Assembly: GCF_051401765.1 (NCBI RefSeq)
Contig: NW_027480571.1
Coordinates: 682,001 to 746,000, forward strand
DNA length: 64,000 nt
Source: Calliopsis andreniformis
Taxonomy: Eukaryota; Arthropoda; Insecta; Hymenoptera; Andrenidae
Direction of reading: 5' to 3'
This document shows positions 24,241-37,939 of this stretch, one piece after another (position 1 is the first letter of the stretch; each line of letters opens with the position of its first letter). A program made the position numbers and the translations under genes. Below the pieces are notes generated by a model. It had not been told where the DNA came from, searched no databases, and worked only from the letters and a program-made list of their open reading frames with translations.

Positions 24241-26236
24241 TCAATCCTCAATACCCAATCCTCAATCTTCAATCATCAATCCTCAATCCTCAGTTCGCAA
24301 TCCTCAATCCTCATTCCTCAGACCTCAGGCATCAATGCTCAACCCACAGTCCTCGTCCTCAATCCACAACCCTCAATCCTCAATCCTCAATCTTCATTCA
24401 TCAATATTCAACCTTCGATCCTCAATCCTCAATCCTCAATACTCAATCCTCAATCCTCAATGTTCAATCCTCAATACCCAATCCTCAATCCTCAATCCTC
24501 AATCCTCAATATTCAACACACAACCCTCAGCCATCCATCCTCAATTCTCAACACTCAATAGATTATACTGAATTCTCATGGTTGAATACTCAATCCAAAA
24601 TATACAATAATCAAATCTCAATCCTCAAACATTACTTCTCAAAACTCAGTCCTCAACACTCAGTCCTCTCTCTTCAATCCTCCATCCTCAATCCTCAATC
24701 TTCAATCCTCAATACTCAATCTTCAATCCTCAATCCTCAGTCCTCAAACCTCAATTCTGAATCCTGAATACTCAATCTTCAATCCTCAATCCTCAGTCGT
24801 CAATACTCTACCATCAATCTTCAATCCTCAATCCTCAATGCTCAATACTCAATCCTCATTCTTCAATCCTCAATACCCAATCCTCAATCTTCAATCCTGA
24901 ATCCTCAATGCTCAATTCTCAATCCTCAATCCTCAACCCTCAATATTCAATCCTCAATACTCAATCTTCAATCCTCAATCCTCAATCCTCAGTCATCAAT
25001 TCTCAATCTTCAATTCTCAATCGTGAATCCTCACTCCTCAATCCTCAATCCTCAATCCTCGTTCCTCAAACCTCAATCCTCAAACCTCAGTCCTCATTCT
25101 CAATTCTCAATGCTCAATTCTCAATCCTCAATCCTCAATCCTCAATCCTCAATCCTCAGTCCTCAGTCCTCAAACCACAATCCTCAACCCTCAGCCCTCA
25201 TCCTCATTCCTCAATCCTCAACCCTCAGTCCTCCGTCCTCAAACCTCAAACCTCAGCCCTCAGACCTCATCCTCAATACTCAATCCTCAATCCTCAATCC
25301 TCAATCTTCAATCCTCAATACTCAATCTTCAATCCTCAATCCTCAGTCCTCAAACCTCAATTCTGAATCCTGTATACTCAATCTTCAATCCTCAATCCTC
25401 AGTCCTCAATACTCTACCATCAATCTTCAATCCTCAATCCTCAATGCTCAATACTCAATCCTCATTCTTCAATCCTCAATACCCAATCCTCAATCTTCAA
25501 TCCTGAATCCTCAATGCTCAATTCTCAATCCTCAATCCTCAACCCTCAATATTCAATCCTCAATACTCAATCTTCAATCCTCAATCCTCAATACTCAGTC
25601 ATCAATTCTCAATCTTCAATTCTCAATCGTGAATCCTCACTCCTCAATCCTGAATTCTCAATCCTCAATCTTCAATCCTCAATCCTCAATCCTCAATCCT
25701 CAATCCTCAATCCTCAATCTTCAATCCTCAATACTCAATCTTCAATCCTCAATCGTCAATCCTCAATCCTCCATCCTGAATCCTCAATACTCAATCCTCA
25801 ATCCTCAATCCTCAATATTCAATCCTCAATACTCAATCTTCAATCCTCAATCCTCAATCCTCAATCCTCCATCCTGAATCCTCAATACTCAATCCTCAAT
25901 CTTCAATCCTCAATACTCAATCTTCAATCCTCAATCCTCGATCCTCAATCCTCAATCCTCATTCCTCAATCCTCAATACCCAATCCTCAATCCTCAATCC
26001 TCAATCCTCAATCCTCAATTCTCAATCCTCAATCCTCAATCCTCAATCCTCAATCCTCAATCCTCAATCATCCACCTCAATCTTCAATACTCAATCCTCA
26101 ATCCTCATTCCTCAATCCTCAATACTCAACCATCAATCCTCAATTCTCAATCCTCAATCCTCAATATTCAGCACACAACCCTCAACCATCAATTCTCAAT
26201 ACCCAACCATCAATCCTCAATTATCAACACTCAATA
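24241..26236. repeat. Mosaic of P-type and R-type pieces
   Basis: Four pieces are joined. 24241-24490 resembles 22410-22640. 24491-24740 carries landmark A' (24561) like 5401-5660. 24740-25640 holds a 606-bp pair (24908/25514). 25645-26236 resembles 2877-3476 of R1. Relative to P1 the offset drops from 19,072 (A') to 18,319 (606 pair), meaning a 753-bp internal deletion. No gene-like sequence is present. Confidence 0.75.
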
Positions 26237-27630
26237 GAATATCCTGAATTCGCATGGTTCAATACTCAATCCACATTATTCAATAATCAAATTTCAATCC
26301 TCAAACATCAATCCTCAACACTCAATCCTCAACACTCAGTCCTCTCTCTTCAATCATCCATCCTCAATCCTCAATCCTGAAGCGTCAATCCTCAATCCTC
26401 AATACTCAACCCTCAATCCTCAGTCCTCAAAGCTCAATCCCGAATCCTCAATCCTGAATCCTCCTTCTTCAGCCCTCAGTCCTCAACAATCAATTGTCAA
26501 TCCTCAATCCTCAATAGAATATCCTGAATTCACAGTTTTCAATACTCAATCCCCATTCTTCAATCTTCAAATCTCAATACACAAACATCAATTCTCACAA
26601 CTCAACCCTCAACACTCAGTCCTCAATATTCAATCCTCAATCCTCAATCCTCAATCTTCAATCCTCAATACTCAGCCTTCAATCCTCAATCCTCAATCCT
26701 CAATCCTAAATGATCAATCCTCAATCCTCTATCTCCAATCCTCAATACTCAATCTTCAATCCTCAATCCTCAATCCTCAATCCTCAATCTTCAATCCTCA
26801 TTACCCAATCCTCACTCTTCAATCCTCAAACCTCAATCCTCAATTCTCAACCCTCAATCCTCAGTCCTCCGTCCTCAGTCCTCAAACCTCAATCCTCAAA
26901 CCTCAGCCCTCATTCTCAAACCTCAGTCCTCAACACTCAATCATCAATATTCAATCCTCAATACTCAATCTTCAATCCTGATTCTTCAATCCTCAATACC
27001 CAATCCTCAATCTTCAACACTCAATCCTCAATCCTGAACTCTCAATCCTCAATCCTCAATCCTCAGACCTCAAACATAAATGCTCAACCCTCAGTCCTCG
27101 TCCTCAATCCACAACCCTCAATCCTCAATCCTCAATCTTCAATCATTAATAGTCAATCTTCAATCCACAATCCTCAATCCTCAGTCCTCAATCCTCAACC
27201 CTCAATCCTCAACTTCCAATCCTCAATACCCAATCCTCAGTCTTCAATCCTAAATCCTCAATCCTCAATCCTCAATCCTCAATCCTCAATCCTCAGTCCT
27301 CAAACCTCAATCCTGAATCCTCAATCCTGAATCCTCAATCTTCAGCCCTGAGTCCTCAACAATCAGTTGTCAATCCTCAATCCTCAATAGAACGTCCTCA
27401 ATTCACAGTTTTCAATACTCAATACTCAATCTGCAATCTTCAGATTTCTATACACAAACATCAATTCTCATCACTCAACCCTCAATAGTCAGTCCACAAT
27501 CCTCAACCTTCAATCGTCAATCCTCAATCCTCAATCCTCAATCTTAATCTTCAATCCTCAATACTCAATCTTCAATCCTCATTCCTCAATCCTCAATCTT
27601 AATCTTCAATCCTCAATACTCAATCTTCAA
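26237..27630. repeat. HOR-head segment (A, B, C) preceding block T
   Basis: Landmark A 26237 (private CGCATGG for CTCATGG), B 26517, the AAATGATC mark 26710 and C 27390 give the A-to-C distance of 1,153 bp seen in the HOR. Private marks CATTACCC near 26800 and CCTAAATCC near 27249 recur at 49050 and 49499. This identifies it as the sister of 48790-49880 at offset 22,250. Confidence 0.85.
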
Positions 27631-28715
27631 CCCTCAATCCTCAATCCTCAATCCTCAACACTCAATCCTCAATCTTCAATCCTCAATACTCAATCTTCAA
27701 TACTCAATCCTCAATCCTCAATCCTCAATCCTCAATCCTCAATCCTCAATCCTCAATCCTCAATCCTCAATCCTCAATCCTCAATCCTCAATCCTCAATC
27801 TTCAATCCTCAATACTCAATCTTCAATCCTCAATCCTCAATCTTCTATTCTCAATCCTCTTTCTCCAGTCCTCAACACCCAATCCTCAATCTTCAATCCC
27901 AAATCCTCAATCCTAAATTCTCAATCCTCAATCCTCAATCCACAGAACTCAAACATCAATACTCAACTCTCAGTCCTCGTTCTCAATCCACAACCCTCAA
28001 TCCTCAATCCTCGATCTTCAATCCTCAATACTCAATCATCAATCCTCAAGTCCTCAACACCCGATCCTCAATCTTCAATCCCAAATCCTCAATCCTAAAT
28101 TCTCAATCCTCAATCCTCAATCCTCAGAACTCAAACATCAATACTCAACTCTCAGTCCTCGTTCTCAATCCACAATCCTCAATCCTCAACCCTCAATTCT
28201 CAATCTTCAATCCTCAATCCTCAATCTTCAATCCCCAATCTTCAATCCTCAAACCTCAATAAACAATCTTCAATCCTCAATCCTCAAACCTCTATACTCA
28301 ATCCTCAATCATCAATCCTCAATCTCCAATACTCAATCCTCAATCCTCAATCCTCAATCCTCAATCCTCAATCATCAATCCTCAATCTTCAATACTCAAT
28401 CCTCAGTCCTCAATCCTCAATCCTCAAATCTCAACCCTCAATCCTCAGTCCTCAGTCCTCAGTCCTCAAACCTCAATCCTCGACCCTCAGCCCTCATTCT
28501 CAATCCTCAATCCTCAACCCTCAACCCTCAATCCTCAACTTCCAATCCTCAATACCCAATCCTCAGTCTTCAATCCTCAATCCTCAATCCTCAATCCTCA
28601 ATCCTCAATCCTCAATCCTCAGTCCTCAAACCTCAATCCTGAATCCTCAATCCTGAATCCTCAATCTTCAGCCCTGAGTCCTCAACAATCAGTTGTCAAT
28701 CCTCAATCCTCAATA
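27631..28715. repeat. Block T, copy 2
   Basis: A 13-unit perfect run (27705-27795) is followed by CTTCTATTCTC, the 182-bp pair and the approach to landmark C. Sister copies: 35.74-36.82 kb (offset 8,107), 49.88-50.97 kb (offset 22,250) and 11.1-12.2 kb. A shared CTCGACCCTC near 28479 also occurs at 36586 and 50729 but not at 11.98 kb. The three later copies therefore form a clade. Confidence 0.82.
27705..27795. repeat. Perfect run of 13 CAATCCT units
   Basis: Thirteen units without any mismatch, bounded by CAATACT on the left and CAATCTT on the right. It is the longest perfect run I found. The sister position at 49955-50045 has the same length but carries a double substitution (TC to GA at 49996-49997). 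Such runs lie at several block junctions and are plausible exchange points. Confidence 0.85.
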
Positions 28716-29832
28716 GAACGTCCTCAATTCACAGTTTTCAATACTCAATACTCAATCTGCAATCTTCAGATTTCTATACACAAACATCAATTCTCATCAC
28801 TCAACCCTCAATGGTCAGTCCACAATCCTCAACCTTCAATCGTCAATCCTCAATCCTCAATCCTCAATCTTAATCTTCAATCCTCAATACTCAATCTTCA
28901 ATCCTCAATCCTCAATCCTCAATCCTCAATCCTCAATCCTCAATCCTCAATCGTCAATCTTCCATCCTCAATACTCAATCTTCAATCCTCAATCCTCATT
29001 CCTCAATCCTCAATCCTCAATCTTCAATCCTCAATACTCAATCTTCAATCCTCAATCCTCTATCCTCAATCCTCAATCATCAATCCTCAATCTTCAATAC
29101 TCAATCCTCAGTCCTCAATCCTCAATCCTCAATTCTCAACCCTCAATCCTCAGTCCTCAGTCCTCAGTCCTCAAACCTCAATCCTCAACCCTCAGCCCTC
29201 ATTCTCAATCCTCAATCCTCAACCCTCAATCCTCAATATTCAATCCTCAATACTTAATCTTCAATCCTGATTCTTCAATCCTCAATAACCAATCCTCAAA
29301 CTTCAACCCTCAATCCTCAATCCTGAATTCTCAATCCTCAATCTTCAATCCTCAATCCTCAATCCTCAATCCTCAATCCTCAATCCTCAATCTTCAATCC
29401 TCAATACTCAATCTTCAATCCTCAATCGTCAATCCTCAATCCTCCATCCTGAATCCTCAATACTCAATCCTCAATCCCCAATCCTCAATATTCAATCCTC
29501 AATACTCAATCTTCAATCCTGAATCCTCAATCCTCAATCCTCCATCCTGAACCCTCAATACTCAATCCTCAATCTTCAATCCTCAATACTCAATCTTCAA
29601 TCCTCGATCCTCGATCCTCAATCCTCAATCCTCAACCCTCAATCCTCAATCCTCAATCCTCAATCATCCACCTCAATCTTCAATACTCAATCCTCAATCC
29701 TCATTCCTCAATCCTCAATACTCAACCATCAATCCTCAATTCTCAATCCTCAATCCTCAATATTCAACACACAACCCTCAACCATCAATTCTGAATACCC
29801 AACCATCAATCCTCAATTATCAACACTCAATA
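28716..29832. repeat. Block R, copy 3 (1,117 bp)
   Basis: Landmark C (28716) to landmark A (29833). It matches R4 (36823) at 8,107 bp and R5 (50966) at 22,250 bp with no length change. It has CTTCAATCCTGAATCC near 29516, as does R4; R5 has CTTCAATCCTCAATCC there (51766), like the older R2. That supports R3 and R4 as the closest pair. Confidence 0.85.
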
Positions 29833-30853
29833 GAATATCCTGAATTCTCATGGTTCAATACTCAATCCACATTATTCATTAATCAAATTTCAATCCTCAA
29901 ACATCAATCCTCAACACTCAATCCTCAACACTCAGTCCTCTCTCTTCAATCCTCCATCCTCAATCCTCAATCCTGAAGCGTCAATCCTCAATCCTCAATA
30001 CTCAACCCTCAATCCTCAGTCCTCAAAACTCAATCCCGAATCCTCAATCCTGAATCCTCATTCTTCAGCCCTCAGTCCTCAACAATCAATTGTCAATCCT
30101 CAATCCTCAATAGAATATCCTGAATTCACAGTTTTCAATACTCAATCCACATTCTTCAATCTTCAAATCTCAATACACAAACATCAATTCTCACCACTCA
30201 ACCCTCAACACTCAGTTCTCAATATTCAATCCTCAATCCTCAATCCTCAACCTTCAATCCTCAATACTCAACCTTCAATCCTCAATCCTCAATCCTCAAT
30301 CCTAAATGATCAATCCTCAATCCTCTATCTCCAATCCTCAATACTCAATCTTCAATCCTCAATCCTCAATCCTCAATCCTCAATCTTCAATCCTCAATAC
30401 CCAATCCTCACTCTTCAATCCTCAAACCTCAATCCTCAATTCTCAACCCTCAATCCTCAGTCCTCCGTCCTCAGTCCTCAAACCTCAATCCTCAAACCTC
30501 AGCCCTCATTCTCAAACCTCAGTCCTCAACACTCAATCATCAATATTCAATCCTCAATACTCAATCTTCAATCCTGATTCTTCAATCCTCAATACCCAAT
30601 CCTCAATCTTCAATCCTCAATACTCAATCTTCAATCCTCAATCCTCTATCCTCAACACTCAATCCTCAATCCTCAATCCTCAATCGTCAATCTTCCATCC
30701 TCAATACTCAATCTTCAATCCTCAATCCTCAATCCTCAACCCTCAATCCTCAATCCTCAGCCCTCAAACCTCAATCCTGAATCCTCAATCCTGAATCCTC
30801 AATCTTCAGCCCTGAGTCCTCAACAATCAGTTGTCAATCCTCAATCCTCAATA
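29833..30853. repeat. Block U, copy 1 (1,021 bp)
   Basis: Landmark A 29833, B 30113, AAATGATC mark 30306, then CTCTATCCTCAACAC and CTTCCATCC, ending at the GAGTATCC landmark (30854). Private marks are CAATTCTGAATACCC near 29787 (just upstream) and CAACCTTCAATCC near 30248. Sister copies: 37940 (8,107), 52083 (22,250) and, with a 14-bp insertion, 53767. Confidence 0.85.
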
Positions 30854-31495
30854 GAGTATCCTCAATTCACAGTTTTCATAACTCAATACTCAATCTGCAA
30901 TCTTCAGATCTCTATCCACAAACATCAATTCTCATCACTCAACCCTCAATGCTCAGTCCCCAATCCTCAATCTTCAATCCTCAATCCTCAGTCCTCAATC
31001 CTCTATCTTAATCTTCAATCCTCAATCCTCAATGCCCTATCCTCAATCCTCAACCTTCAATCCTCAATATTCAAGCCTCAATACTCAATCTTCAATCCTC
31101 AATCCTCAATCCTCAATCCTCCATCCTGAATCCTCAATACTCAATCCTCAATCTTCAATCCTCAATACTCAATCTTCAATCCTCAATCCTCGATCCTCAA
31201 TCCTCAATCCTCATTCCTCAATCCTCAATACCCAATCCTCAATCCTAAATCCTCAATCCTCAATCCTCAATTCTCAATCCTCAATCCTCAATCCTCAATC
31301 CTCAATCCTCAATCCTCAATCCTTAATCATCCACCACAATCTTCAATACTCAATCCTCAATCCTCATTCCTCAATCCTCAATACTCAACCATCAATCCTC
31401 AATACTCAATCCTCAATCCTCAATATTCAACACACAACCCTCAACCATCAATTCTCAATACCCAACCATCAATCCTCAATTATCAACACTCAATA
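30854..31495. repeat. Block S, copy 2 (642 bp)
   Basis: Like the copy at 8797 but lacking 21 bp (three heptamers) just before the CAATGCCC mark. The short form is shared only with 38961. The deletion therefore predates the 8,107-bp duplication that produced that pair and is absent from the copies at 53 and 55 kb. Confidence 0.85.
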
Positions 31496-34400
31496 GAATA
31501 TCCTGAATTCTCATGGTTCAATACTCAATCCACATTATTCAATAATCAAATTTCAATCCTCAAACATCAATCCTCAAACATCAATCCTCAACACTCAATC
31601 CTCAACACTCAGTCCTCTCTCTTCAATCCTCGATCCTCAATCCTCAATCCTGAAGCGTCAATCCTCAATCCTCAATACTCAACCCTCAATCCTCAGTCCT
31701 CAAAACTCAATCCCGAATCCTCAATCCTGAATCCTCTTTCTTCAGCCCTCAGTCCTCAACAATCAATTGTCAATCCTCAATCCTCAATAGAATATCCTGA
31801 ATTCACAGTTTTCAATACTCAATCCCCATTCTTCAATCTTCAAATCTCAATACACAAACATCAATTCTCACCACTCAACCCTCAACACTCAGTCCTCAAT
31901 CTTCAATCCTCAATCCTCAATCCTCAATCTTCAATCCTCAATACTCAACCTTCAATCCTCAATCCTCAATCCTCAATCCTAAATGATCAATCCTCAATCC
32001 TCTATCTCCAATCCTCAATACTCAATCTTCAATCCTCAATCCTCAATCCTCAATCCTCAATCTTCAATCCTCAATACCCAATCCTCACTCTCCAATCCTC
32101 AAACCTCAATCCTCAGTTCTCAACCCTCAATCCTCAGTCCTACGTCCTCAGTCCTCAAACCTCAATCCTCAAACCTCAGCCCTCATTCTCAAACCTCAGT
32201 CCTCAACACTCAATCATCAATATTCAATCCTCAATACTCAATCTTCAATCCTGATTCTTCAATCCTCAATACCCAATCCTCAATCTTCAACACTCAATCC
32301 TCAATCCTGAATTCTCAATCCTCAATCCTCAATCCTCAGACCTCAAACATAAATGCTCAACCCTCAGTCCTCGTCCTCAATCCACAACCCTCAATCCCCA
32401 ATCCTCAATTTCCAATCCTCAATCCTCAATCCTCAATACTCAATCCTCATTCTTCAATCCTCAATACCCAATCCTCAATCTTCAATCCTCAAACCTCAAT
32501 CCTCAGTTCTCAATCCTCAATCCTCAATCCGCAATCCTCAGACCTCAAACATCAATGTGCAACTCTCAGTCCTCGTCCTCAATCCAGAAACCTCAATCCT
32601 CAATCCTCAATCTTCAATCATCAATATTCAATCTTCAATCCTCAAACCTCAATCCTCAATCCTCAATCCTCAAACCTCAATCCTCAATTCTCAATCCTCA
32701 ATCTTCAATCCTCAATACTCAATCTTCAATCCTCAATCCTCAATCCTCAATCCGCAATCCTCAATCTTCAATCATCAATACTCAATCTTCATTCCTCAAC
32801 CCTCAATACTCAATCCTCAATCCTCATTCTTCAATCCTCAATACCCAATCCTCAATCTTCAATCATCAATCCTCAATCCTCAGTTCGCAATCCTCAATCC
32901 TCATTCCTCAGACCTCAGGCATCAATGATCAACCCACAGTCCTCGTCCTCAATCCACAACCCTTAATCCTCAATCCTCAATCTTCATTCATCAATATTCA
33001 ACCTTCGATCCTCAATCCTCAATCCTCAATACTCAATCCTCAATTCTCAATGTTCAATCCTCAATACCCAATCCTCAATCTTCAATCCTCAATCCTCAAT
33101 CTTCAATCCTCTATCCTCTATCCACAAACCTCAATCCTGTATCCTCAATCCTGAAACCTCAATCTTCAGCCCACAGTCCTCAACAATCAGTTGTCAATCC
33201 TCAATCCTCGATAGAATATCATCAATTCGCAGTTTTCAATACTCAATACTCAATCTGCAATGTTCAAATCTCAATCCACAAACATCAATTCTCATAACTC
33301 AACACTCAACACTTCGTCCCCAATCCTCAATTTCCAATCCTCAATCGTCAATCCTCAATCCTCAATCCCCAATTTTCAATCCTCAATCCTCAATACTCAA
33401 TCTTCAATCCTCAATCCTCAATCCTCAATCCTCAATCCTCAATCCTCAATATTCAACACACAACCCTCAGACATCCATCCTCAATACTCAACCATCAATC
33501 CTCAATTCTCAACACTCAATAGATTATACTGAATTCACATGGTTGAATACTCAATCCAAAATATACAATAATCAAATCTCAATCCTCAAACATTAATTCT
33601 CAAAACTCAGTCCTCAACACTCAGTCCTCTCTCTTCAATCCTCCATCCTCAATCCTCAATCTTCAATCCTCAATACTCAATCTTCAATCCTCAATCCTCA
33701 ATCCTCAATCCTCAATCCTCTATCCTCATTCTTCAATCCTCAACACCCAGTCCTCAATCTTCTATCCTCAATCCACAACCCTCGATCCTCAATCCTCAAT
33801 ATTCAATCATCAATATTCAATCTTCAGTCCGCAATCCTCAATCCTCAATCCTCAATCCTCAATCCTCAATCCTCAATGTTCAATCCGCAAAACCCAACCC
33901 TCAATCTTCAATACTCAATCCTCAATACCCAATCCTCAATCTTCAATCCCCAATCCTCTATCCACAATTCTCAATCCTCAATCCTCAGTCCTCAGTCCTC
34001 AAACCTCAATTCTCCGCCCTCAGCCCTCATCGTCAATCCTCAATCCTCAATCCTCAATTTTCAATCCTCAATAATCAATCTTCAATCCTCAATCCTCAAT
34101 CCTCAATTCTCAATCCTCAATCGTCAGTCTTCAATCCTCAATACTCAATCTTCAATCCTGAATCCTCAATCCTCAATCATCAATCCTCATACTTCAATCC
34201 TCAATACCCAATCCTCAATCTTCAATCCTCAATCCTCAATCCTCAATTCTCAATCCTCAATCCTCAGTCCTCAGTCCTCAAACCACAATCCTCAACCCTC
34301 AGCCCTCATCCTCATTCCTCAATCCTCAACCCTCAGTCCTCCGTCCTCAAACCTCAAACCTCAGCCCTCAGACCTCATCCTCAATACTCAATCCTCAATC

Positions 34401-36822
34401 CTCAATCCTCAATCTTCAATCCTCAATACTCAATCTTCAATCCTCAATCCTCAGTCCTCAAACCTCAATTCTGAATCCTGAATACTCAATTTTCAATCCT
34501 CAATCCTCAGTCGTCAATACTCTACCATCAATCTTCAATCCTCAATCCTCAATGCTCAATACTCAATCCTCATTCTTCAATCCTCAATACCCAATCCTCA
34601 ATCTTCAATCCTGAATCCTCAATGCTCAATTCTCAATCCTCAATCCTCAACCCTCAATATTCAATCCTCAATACTCAATCTTCAATCCTTAATCCTCAAT
34701 CCTCAGTCATCAATTCTCAATCTTCAATTCTCAATCGTGAATCCTCACTCCTCAATCCTCAATCCTCAATCCTCGTTCCTCAAACCTCAATCCTCAAACC
34801 TCAGTCCTCATTCTCAATTCTCAATGTTCAATTCTCAATCCTCAATCCTCAATCCTCAATCCTCAATCCTCAGTCCTCAGTCCTCAAACCACAATCCTCA
34901 TCCCTCAGCCCTCATCCTCATTCCTCAATCCTCAACCCTCAGTCCTCCGTCCTCAAACCTCAAACCTCAGCCCTCAGACCTCATCCTCAATACTCAATCC
35001 TCAATCCTCAACCCTCAATCTTCAATCCTCAATACTCAATCTTCAATCCTCAATCCTCAGTCCTCAAACCTCAATTCTGAATCCTGAATACTCAATCTTC
35101 AATCCTCAATCCTCAGTCCTCAATACTCTACCATCAATCTTCAATCCTCAATCCTCAATGCTCAATACTCAATCCTCATTCTTCAATCCTCAATACCCAA
35201 TCCTCAATCTTCAATCCTGAATCCTCAATGCTCAATTCTCAATCCTCAATCCTCAACCCTCAATATTCAATCCTCAATACTCAATCTTCAATCCTCAATC
35301 CTCAATACTCAGTCATCAATTCTCAATCTTCAATTCTCAATCGTGAATCCTCACTCCTCAACCCTCAATCCTCAATCCTCGTTCCTCAAACCTCAATCCT
35401 CAACCCTCAGTCCTCATTCTCAATTCTCAATGCTCAATTCTCAATCCTCAATCCTCAAACCTCAATCCTCAATCTTCAATCCTCAATAATCATTCTCCAA
35501 TCCTAGATCCTCAATCCCCAATCATCAATCCTTAATCCTCAATCTTGAATCCTCGATACCCAGTCGTCAATCTTCAATGCTCAATGCTCAATCCTCAATC
35601 CTCAATCCTCAGTCCTCAATCCTCAATCCTCAATCCTCAAACCTCAAACCTCAACCAGCAGTCCTCGTCCTCAAACCTCAACCCTCAATCCTCCATCCTC
35701 AATCTTCAATCATCAATACTCAATCTTCAATCCTCAATCCTCAATCCTCAATCCTCAATCCTCGATCCTCAATCCTCAATCTTCAACCCTCAATCCTCGA
35801 TCCTCAATCCTCAAACCTCAATCTTCAGTCCTCAATACTCAATCTTCAATCCTCAATCCTCAATCCTCAATCCTCAATCCTCAATCCTCAATCCTCAATC
35901 CTCAATCTTCAATCCTCAATACTCAATCTTCAATCCTCAATCCTCAATCTTCTATTCTCAATCCTCTTTCTCCAGTCCTCAACACCCAATCCTCAATCTT
36001 CAATCCCAAATCCTCAATCCTAAATTCTCAATCCTCAATCCTCAATCCACAGAACTCAAACATCAATACTCAACTCTCAGTCCTCGTTCTCAATCCACAA
36101 CCCTCAATCCTCAATCCTCGATCTTCAATCCTCAATACTCAATCATCAATCCTCAAGTCCTCAACACCCGATCCTCAATCTTCAATCCCAAATCCTCAAT
36201 CCTAAATTCTCAATCCTCAATCCTCAATCCTCAGAACTCAAACATCAATACTCAACTCTCAGTCCTCGTTCTCAATCCACAATCCTCAATCCTCAACCCT
36301 CAATTCTCAATCTGCAATCCTCAATCCTCAATCTTCAATCCCCAATCTTCAATCCTCAAACCTCAATAAACAATCTTCAATCCTCAATCCTCAAACCTCT
36401 ATACTCAATCCTCAATCATCAATCCTCAATCTCCAATACTCAATCCTCAATCCTCAATCCTCAATCCTCAATCCTCAATCATCAATCCTCAATCTTCAAT
36501 ACTCAATCCTCAGTCCTCAATCCTCAATCCTCAAATCTCAACCCTCAATCCTCAGTCCTCAGTCCTCAGTCCTCAAACCTCAATCCTCGACCCTCAGCCC
36601 TCATTCTCAATCCTCAATCCTCAACCCTCAACCCTCAATCCTCAACTTCCAATCCTCAATACCCAATCCTCAGTCTTCAATCCTCAATCCTCAATCCTCA
36701 ATCCTCAATCCTCAATCCTCAATCCTCAGTCCTCAAACCTCAATCCTGAATCCTCAATCCTGAATCCTCAATCTTCAGCCCTGAGTCCTCAACAATCAGT
36801 TGTCAATCCTCAATCCTCAATA
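31496..36822. repeat. Block P, copy 2
   Basis: Landmark A 31496, B 31790 (294-bp spacing), A' 33522, 606-bp pair 34622/35228, TAGATCC near 35502, then a T-like end to landmark C at 36823. It matches P3 at a constant offset of 23,969 from 31496 to about 36487. Shared private marks with P3 include CCTACGTCC near 32140, CAATGTTCAATTC near 34822 and CCCAGTCGTC near 35559. Its own change ATCATTCTCC is near 35490. Confidence 0.88.
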
Positions 36823-37939
36823 GAACGTCCTCAATTCACAGTTTTCAATACTCAATACTCAATCTGCAATCTTCAGATTTCTATACACAAACATCAATTC
36901 TCATCACTCAACCCTCAATGGTCAGTCCACAATCCTCAAACTTCAATCGTCAATCCTCAATCCTCAATCCTCAATCTTAATCTTCAATCCTCAATACTCA
37001 ATCTTCAATCCTCAATCCTCAATCCTCAATCCTCAATCCTCAATCCTCAATCCTCAATCGTCAATCTTCCATCCTCAATACTCAATCTTCAATCCTCAAT
37101 CCTCATTCCTCAATCCTCAATCCTCAATCTTCAATCCTCAATACTCAATCTTCAATCCTCAATCCTCTATCCTCAATCCTCAATCATCAATCCTCAATCT
37201 TCAATACTCAATCCTCAGTCCTCAATCCTCAATCCTCAATTCTCAACCCTCAATCCTCAGTCCTCAGTCCTCAGTCCTCAAACCTCAATCCTCAACCCTC
37301 AGCCCTCATTCTCAATCCTCAATCCTCAACCCTCAATCCTCAATATTCAATCCTCAATACTTAATCTTCAATCCTGATTCTTCAATCCTCAATAACCAAT
37401 CCTCAAACTTCAACCCTCAATCCTCAATCCTGAATTCTCAATCCTCAATCTTCAATCCTCAATCCTCAATCCTCAATCCTCAATCCTCAATCCTCAATCT
37501 TCAATCCTCAATACTCAATCTTCAATCCTCAATCGTCAATCCTCAATCCTCCATCCTGAATCCTCAATACTCAATCCTCAATCCCCAATCCTCAATATTC
37601 AATCCTCAATACTCAATCTTCAATCCTGAATCCTCAATCCTCAATCCTCCATCCTGAACCCTCAATACTCAATCCTCAATCTTCAATCCTCAATACTCAA
37701 TCTTCAATCCTCGATCCTCGATCCTCAATCCTCAATCCTCAACCCTCAATCCTCAATCCTCAATCCTCAATCATCCACCTCAATCTTCAATACTCAATCC
37801 TCAATCCTCATTCCTCAATCCTCAATACTCAACCATCAATCCTCAATTCTCAATCCTCAATCCTCAATATTCAACACACAACCCTCAACCATCAATTCTG
37901 AATACCCAACCATCAATCCTCAATTATCAACACTCAATA
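36823..37939. repeat. Block R, copy 4 (1,117 bp)
   Basis: In the same order and length as R3, 8,107 bp upstream. Private differences are rare, for example CTCAAACTTCAATCG near 36937 where R3 has CTCAACCTTC. It ends at landmark A 37940. Confidence 0.85.

Noticed and set aside
23102..24571. 489-codon open frame, the longest of many + strand ORFs
   Set aside because: It is stop-free satellite. The same SILNPQS-like peptide is read in the other + frames of the same DNA, the ORF crosses a block junction, and no ORF is kept at full length across all HOR copies. There is no codon-phase pattern, because a 7-nt unit cycles through all three phases.
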